Assembly (NCBI GenBank): GCA_947468085.1
Contig: CANIKY010000001.1
Location: 40,397-104,396, forward strand
Length of the DNA stretch: 64,000 nucleotides
Reading direction: 5' to 3'
DNA from: Paracoccaceae bacterium
GTDB taxonomy: Bacteria; Pseudomonadota; Alphaproteobacteria; Rhodobacterales; Rhodobacteraceae
Both the position numbers and the translations under genes were made by a program. Positions 58,792 to 64,000 of this stretch are shown in pieces (within the stretch, counting starts at the first letter, position 1; every line of letters begins with the position of its first letter). Under the pieces are notes generated by a model, which had not been told where the DNA came from, ran no database searches, and saw only the letters and a list, made by a program, of their open reading frames with translations.

Positions 58792-59617
58792 TCTTGCGCC
58801 AGCGGCGATGGACCCAGAACCATTGCTCGGGCCGCGCGCGCACTTGGGCAGAAAGCGAATCGTTCAGCGCTTGGGTCATGCTGACAGGATCAGAATGCGG
58901 GATGGGGGCCTCGATCAGCAGATCGAAATGCAGGCCATCAGCTTGGCGGATGCCGTAGACGGGTACCAAAAGGCAGTTGTATTTTAGCGCAAGTTCCGCT
59001 GCTGACAGCGATGTAAGCGCTTTGTGCCCCATAAAATCAAGCGCAGCGCCCTTGTGAAAGTGCTGGTCGATCAGCATTCCCAGCATCCCGCCCGCTTTCA
59101 GGTGGGTCACAAGTTCTGCCAAGCCACGTCTGCCCCGCGCGAACAGGGGTTCGGAAATGGCGCGGATCGTGGCGGCAAAATGGCGGTCAAAATAAGGGTT
59201 TGCTTGGGGCCGATACAGGGCTGCCACAGGTTTGCCCTGACTTGCCAAAACTGCACGCGCGATGTCGTGATTGCCAAAATGGCCCGAGACAAAAATCACC
59301 CCGCGTCCTTCGGCTTGGGCTGCCAGAATAGGTTGCATGCCTGCGCCCAAAATGGGAGCATTGGTGACGAGGGCTTTGAAGGCCTTTGGCGAATAAAGCT
59401 CTGCCAAGGTGCGGCCGGCATTGTCGCTAACCGCGCGGGCGATGGCATCAACCTGCTTTGGCGGAAGGTTTGGCCAGATCAGCGCCAGATGGGCGCGCAC
59501 CCTTTTGCCATAGCCTGCAAAGGGCGCAATCAGCACCCGCATGGCCCAGCCACCCAAGGGAACGCGCCAGCGATAGGGCAGGGCACGCAGCAGGGCCAAA
59601 AAGGTAACAACGGCCAT
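58784..59617 (-). CDS. Lysophospholipid/lauroyl acyltransferase family protein (LpxL/HtrB-like)
   Basis: From MAVVTFLALLRALPYRW...; GVIFVSGHFGNHDIA (HxxxxD-type), ARPEQWFWVHRRWR C-terminus. Upstream part of the 435-aa ORF is probably not coding. Confidence 0.88.
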   Translation of the reverse strand: MAVVTFLALLRALPYRWRVPLGGWAMRVLIAPFAGYGKRVRAHLALIWPNLPPKQVDAIARAVSDNAGRTLAELYSPKAFKALVTNAPILGAGMQPILAAQAEGRGVIFVSGHFGNHDIARAVLASQGKPVAALYRPQANPYFDRHFAATIRAISEPLFARGRRGLAELVTHLKAGGMLGMLIDQHFHKGAALDFMGHKALTSLSAAELALKYNCLLVPVYGIRQADGLHFDLLIEAPIPHSDPVSMTQALNDSLSAQVRARPEQWFWVHRRWRKIT

Positions 59618-59691
59618 ATTTTGCACCCTGTCGGACAGATCAGACAGACGCAAACTGAAGGGGGAAGGTGTGTTCTTGTTGGCCAAGGTTC

Positions 59692-60573
59692 CTATGCCGA
59701 CGGCTTGGTCGCCCCGGCCCTTTCCTGACGCCAGACATAAAGACCCGCCATGGCAATCACAAGCGCCCCAAGCAGGGTGAACGCGTCTGGCCAAGCGTTG
59801 AAAATCGCAATTGCCCAGATCACGGCAAAGATCATGTCCAGATAACCAAAGGGCGCAAGCACCGCCGCCTCGGCCACCGAATAGGCGCGGATGGTGAAAA
59901 ACTGCGCTATGGCCCCAAGTGCGCCCACCAAAGCAAACAACGGAATGTCGGCCAAGGCGATGGGTTTCCAATAAAAGGGTAAAAGGGCCGAGGTGATGAT
60001 CGACCCAAAGAGGGCCGCATAAAACATCGAAGCCCAAGGGCTTTCCTGCGCGCCGACCAAACGCGTCAGCAGCATATTGGCCGCATAGCACACGGCACAG
60101 GCCAAAGGCAAAAACGCTGCAGCCGTGAAGACCCCCATGCCCGGGCGAATTAGAATCAAAGCCCCGATCATGGCAACCCCCACCCCAACCAGTCGCGCGC
60201 GCGTGAGTTTTTCGCCCAAAAACAGCCCTGCGCCTAAGGTAATCAGCACCGGGTTCAGGTCGGCCAAGGCGGTAGCTTCGGCCAAGCCGATGTAGGTAAG
60301 CGACGTGAAAAACAAAATCGTCGTACCCAGCTGAGTGGCCGATCGCAGCACATGCCAGCCCGGAAACTTGGTGCGCACCGCGGTGGTAAGTTTGGGGCCA
60401 AGGTAGATCAGCACAAAAACCAGTTGGCCGACATAGCGCGCCCAGACAGCTTCAATCGCAGGGTAGCTGGCCACCAAATGTTTGGCCAAAGCATCCATTG
60501 CGGTGAAAAAAAAGATAGCGATGGCGAGAAAGGCTATGCCCTTGCTGGTGGCGGGAAGGGCCGTCTTGAACAC
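59692..60573 (-). CDS. DMT superfamily (EamA) transporter
   Basis: 293 aa, about 10 TM helices with two EamA repeats. Confidence 0.9.
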   Translation of the reverse strand: MFKTALPATSKGIAFLAIAIFFFTAMDALAKHLVASYPAIEAVWARYVGQLVFVLIYLGPKLTTAVRTKFPGWHVLRSATQLGTTILFFTSLTYIGLAEATALADLNPVLITLGAGLFLGEKLTRARLVGVGVAMIGALILIRPGMGVFTAAAFLPLACAVCYAANMLLTRLVGAQESPWASMFYAALFGSIITSALLPFYWKPIALADIPLFALVGALGAIAQFFTIRAYSVAEAAVLAPFGYLDMIFAVIWAIAIFNAWPDAFTLLGALVIAMAGLYVWRQERAGATKPSA

Positions 60574-60682
60574 GAGATATCCTTGGGCTTTGCGACGCTG
60601 TGCCTAACTATGCGTGCAAGGGCGCAAGGGCAAGGGCCGCTGGCACTTGGATGCATTTGGCGGGGTGGCAAAGGGGGGGGAC

Positions 60683-61762
60683 CTAGTCATCTGCTTGCAG
60701 CAGGGTAATCTCACCGCTGGTTTCCAACTGGCGGATCACAGCTACGATCTTGCCCATGGCCTCCTCGCCGTCTTTGGTTTTGATCTTGCCGCGGGATGCC
60801 GCCTCTTCGCGCAGCGATTGGCTCATGCGCTGGGACAGGTTGGCCAGGATGAATTCTGCCGTCGCGTCTAACTTTGGGTGGCCCCTTGCAAAGGCCAAAG
60901 CGGTGGTCAAGACTTGCGTATCAACCAATCTGACCACGGCCGGCACATCGCGGGGGCCCAGTTTGGATTTGATATGTTCAAAGGGTAGAATGCTTCTTTC
61001 GACAGTTTCTGCAAATTGGGCGTCATCCTCTTGCAGGCCTTTAAGCAGGCTGTCGCGCAGCGCAGCGGGCGCACTGGTCAAGATAGCGCCCACCCTTTCG
61101 CCGGGTTTGGACTTAAAGGCCTTCATCGGCCGGCTGTCGAGCCGTTCAGCCACCGAAACGCCGATGCAGCGCACTGTCTCGGGCGAAACGTCGCCGGTCA
61201 AAGAGACCGCATAGGCCAAATGGCGCGCCCGATTGCCCGGCACTTTCGACAAAAGCTCTGCCGCAAGTTGGGCCGGGAGTTTCGAGAGGATGACGGCACA
61301 AACTTCCACGCCTTCCTCTAGCAAAACGGGCAAAAGGGCATCGGCTGGAACAGACACGATCCTTTGCCACGGGTCAGTGCCGAAGTTTTCGGCAGACTGG
61401 CGCCGCAAACGGCCTGTTGCCCCGTCAGACAAATGCCCCTCCATCATCGACAGGGCGTTGGAAAGGCCGGTGGGGAAAGACAGTCCAAGACTGTCAAGTT
61501 CGCTTAAGAATTCCCGCACCACGCTTTCCAATGTGCTGCGTGACACCCGCCGCATGTCGCCCATTTGTTGGGCTAGGGCTGTCTGAAGGTCTTCTGGCAG
61601 AGAGGCGAGATCCAGATTTGCCCCGTCAGACAAAATGAGGCGCACGATGATGGCGGCTTTTTCGCGCTGGCTTAATGAATGCGCCAGATCCGCGCCAAGG
61701 TCTTTGACGACACCGGCGGCCGGTGTTTGCCCCCTGCTCCTTATGTGTGGAATAGCTGCCAT
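60683..61762 (-). CDS. FliG-like flagellar motor switch protein (orphan)
   Basis: 359 aa; C-terminal ANLSQRMSQSLREEAASRGKIKTKDGEEAMGKIVAVIRQLETSGEITL matches the FliG C-domain pattern. Confidence 0.85.
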   Translation of the reverse strand: MAAIPHIRSRGQTPAAGVVKDLGADLAHSLSQREKAAIIVRLILSDGANLDLASLPEDLQTALAQQMGDMRRVSRSTLESVVREFLSELDSLGLSFPTGLSNALSMMEGHLSDGATGRLRRQSAENFGTDPWQRIVSVPADALLPVLLEEGVEVCAVILSKLPAQLAAELLSKVPGNRARHLAYAVSLTGDVSPETVRCIGVSVAERLDSRPMKAFKSKPGERVGAILTSAPAALRDSLLKGLQEDDAQFAETVERSILPFEHIKSKLGPRDVPAVVRLVDTQVLTTALAFARGHPKLDATAEFILANLSQRMSQSLREEAASRGKIKTKDGEEAMGKIVAVIRQLETSGEITLLQADD

Positions 61763-61840
61763 TGCGCCCCCAGAATCGTGCTGACGCCTTACATTACGTC
61801 GGTCACCGTAAAGGGTGGGTTAATGGCAAAATACCAACTG

Positions 61841-63145
61841 TCAGCCGCCAAAAACCCGGACGAAAATCGTGTCCACATGTTTGGTGTGGTAGGCCAGATC
61901 AAATTTCTCTTCGATTTGGGCAGGGGTTAGCGCTGCGGTCACTTCGGGGTCGGCCAGAAGTTCGGTTTTAAAATCGGCCCCCGCTTCCCAGACTTTCATC
62001 GCGTTGCGCTGGACCAGACGGTAGCTGTCTTCGCGGCTGACACCGGCTTGGGTTAGCGCCAAAAGCACGCGCTGCGACATGATCAAGCCTTTGAACTGGT
62101 TCATATTCTTCAGCATGTTTTCGGGGTAGATCACCAGCTTTTCCACCACGCCAGCCAGACGATGCAGCGCGAAATCCAAGGTGATCGTGGTGTCAGGGCC
62201 GATGGCGCGTTCGACCGAGGAATGCGAAATGTCGCGTTCATGCCACAGGGCCACATTTTCCAAAGCGGGGGTGACGGCAGAGCGCACAAGCCGCGCCAGA
62301 CCGGTCAGGTTTTCGGTCAACACGGGGTTGCGTTTGTGCGGCATGGCTGAGGAGCCCTTTTGACCGGGCGAAAAAAACTCTTCCGCTTCAAGCACTTCGG
62401 TGCGCTGCATGTGGCGAATCTCGGTGGCGACGTTTTCGATCGAAGAGGCAATCACCCCCAAAGTGGCGAAATACATCGCGTGGCGGTCGCGCGGGATGAC
62501 TTGGGTTGAAATGGGTTCAGGCACAAGGCCCATCATGGCGCAGACATGCTCTTCGACTGAAGGATCGATATTGGCAAAGGTGCCGACAGCGCCGGAAATG
62601 GCACCCGTCGCCACCTCGGCCCGCGCATTGATCAGACGCGCACGGCCGCGGGCCATTTCGGCGTAAAAGCGCGCGAAGGTTAGGCCCATGGTGGTGGGTT
62701 CGGCGTGGATTCCGTGGCTGCGGCCGATGCGGATGGTGTCTTTATGCTCAAAGGCACGGGTTTTCAGCGCTGCCAGAACACGGTCCATCGCCACCAGCAG
62801 CAGATCGGCGGCGCGGCACAGTTGGATGTTGAAGGTTGTGTCCAAAACGTCGGATGAGGTCATGCCCTGATGGACAAAGCGCGCCTCATCTGCGCCGACA
62901 ATCTCGGCCAGATGGGTTAGAAAGGCGATCACATCGTGTTTGGTGACAGCTTCAATTTCATCAATCCGCGCAACATCAAAGGTGGCGTCTTTGGCTTTCC
63001 ACACCGCTTCAGCATTGGCTTTGGGGATCGTGCCATTGGCGGCCATGGCGTCGCAGGCGTGCGCCTCGATCAGAAACCAGATGTTGAACCGGCTTTCGGG
63101 CGACCAGATGGCGACCATTTCGGGGCGGGAATAGCGCTGGATCAT
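61841..63145 (-). CDS. purB: Adenylosuccinate lyase
   Basis: 434 aa; GMTSSDVLDTTFNIQL, signature GQKGSSAMPHKRNPVLTENL. Confidence 0.97.
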   Translation of the reverse strand: MIQRYSRPEMVAIWSPESRFNIWFLIEAHACDAMAANGTIPKANAEAVWKAKDATFDVARIDEIEAVTKHDVIAFLTHLAEIVGADEARFVHQGMTSSDVLDTTFNIQLCRAADLLLVAMDRVLAALKTRAFEHKDTIRIGRSHGIHAEPTTMGLTFARFYAEMARGRARLINARAEVATGAISGAVGTFANIDPSVEEHVCAMMGLVPEPISTQVIPRDRHAMYFATLGVIASSIENVATEIRHMQRTEVLEAEEFFSPGQKGSSAMPHKRNPVLTENLTGLARLVRSAVTPALENVALWHERDISHSSVERAIGPDTTITLDFALHRLAGVVEKLVIYPENMLKNMNQFKGLIMSQRVLLALTQAGVSREDSYRLVQRNAMKVWEAGADFKTELLADPEVTAALTPAQIEEKFDLAYHTKHVDTIFVRVFGG

Positions 63146-63218
63146 GGGGCGGCCTTTCGAAGCAGGATGCGCCCCCTTTAATCGTCAGGGGGGGCGCACG
63201 CAAGATCGCGGCCAAAGC

Positions 63219-64000
63219 TTAGCCCAGAAGGCGGGGGTCGAAGGGGTATTTGGTCAGATTCTCAAAGCCGGTGTCCGTGATCAGCACCTGATCTTCCAGC
63301 TTGATGGAAAAATCCCCACCTTCGGGGGAAACCAGCGCTTCGACACACAAAGTCATGCCCGGTTCCAGCACATGGTCAAACGAGCCTTCCACCCAAGAAT
63401 CCGGATAGGGCACATAGGGCCATTCGTCACATAGGCCGACCCCGTGCATTTTGCACGAATACTTGCCCTTCCAATACTGCCCGTCCAACTGGTGGCCGGA
63501 ATGCACGATGTCGCGGATGCGCGCGCCGGGTTTAAGCAGGTCCATATTGATGCGGATATGGTCCAGCGCGTGGTGCATCGCCGAGATCATCGCATTGGTG
63601 GGCCGCGCCTCGCCCACCCACCATGTGCGCGAAATGTCGATGCACATGCCATAGGCCCCAATCAAATCGGTATCAAAGGCCACGATTTCATTGTTCTGCA
63701 CGATCCTTGGGCCGCATTCTTGAAACCACGGGTTGGTGCGCTTGCCGGATGCCAAAAGCCGCGTTTCGATCCACTCGCCGCCGCGTTTGATATTGCCCTT
63801 GTGCAGTTCGGCCCAGATCGCGTCTTCGGACATATCGCCCTTGGGCACGCCGTGCCGTGTCGCCTCTTCCATCTCGGCCATGGCGGCTTCGCAGGCGTGG
63901 TGGGCGCAGCGCATGGCAAGGATGTCATCGGGGCCTTTGATCGAGCGGGCGCGTTCGGTGACTTCTTCGCCTTCCATCACCTCGAACCCGGCGCGTTCTA
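63219..64000 (-). CDS. dddP: DddP-like DMSP lyase (M24 metallopeptidase fold), 5' end outside window
   Basis: FDTDLIGAYGMCIDISRTWW, KYSCKMHGVGLCDEWPYV, TLCVEALVSPEGGDFSIKLED; reading frame stays open to the window edge (ERAGFEVMEGEEV...). Confidence 0.88.
   Translation of the reverse strand, partial: ERAGFEVMEGEEVTERARSIKGPDDILAMRCAHHACEAAMAEMEEATRHGVPKGDMSEDAIWAELHKGNIKRGGEWIETRLLASGKRTNPWFQECGPRIVQNNEIVAFDTDLIGAYGMCIDISRTWWVGEARPTNAMISAMHHALDHIRINMDLLKPGARIRDIVHSGHQLDGQYWKGKYSCKMHGVGLCDEWPYVPYPDSWVEGSFDHVLEPGMTLCVEALVSPEGGDFSIKLEDQVLITDTGFENLTKYPFDPRLLG

Noticed and set aside
58784-60091. Full 435-aa acyltransferase ORF
   Set aside because: N-terminal 150+ residues overlap antisense/alternate frame of the DMT transporter gene; real start is most likely near 59617.

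Overview
The window looks like ordinary chromosomal DNA from a GC-rich alphaproteobacterium, most likely Rhodobacteraceae. That placement rests on gene content, the GTTC-N7-GTTC LexA box and a DddP-like gene. I assign about 50 protein-coding genes plus two small ORFs (55 and 36 aa) that the ORF track omits. Main blocks, left to right: gltX (partial), comEC, lexA, moeA-moaC-trpC, ynjC/ynjB-like transporter genes, ynjF-like, clpP-clpX, nucleoside hydrolase, Fe(3+)-binding protein, mazG, M20 amidohydrolase, RTX-repeat protein, kynA/kynU, pntAB, DUF3422, argE-like/FAD oxidoreductase/M20 cluster, moaA, arginase, ccmF-ccmH, ilvH/ilvB, bpt, VOC protein, pdxA-surA-lptD-lptG-lptF, pepA-holC, eda/edd, rlmI-like and PIN protein, vWA/small membrane ORF/MoxR, dksA, FAD monooxygenase, acnA, DUF1223, LpxL-like acyltransferase, DMT transporter, orphan fliG-like, purB and a partial dddP-like DMSP lyase. 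I saw no rRNA, tRNA, CRISPR array, transposase, phage module or recognisable defence island. The most interesting non-coding signals are: a dispersed repeat family (core CTTTCATATGTGTNNAAATATCCC, 5 copies) with hairpins inside operons; three palindromes at an exact 27-bp period upstream of an iron-transport gene; a terminator-like hairpin in the ilvB leader; an exact SOS box and a palindromic operator candidate upstream of edd; and a degenerate 16-bp tandem repeat between moeA and lexA. I did not find a convincing, wholly new multi-gene system. The MoxR/small-membrane-protein/vWA cassette and the repeat family are the closest candidates.
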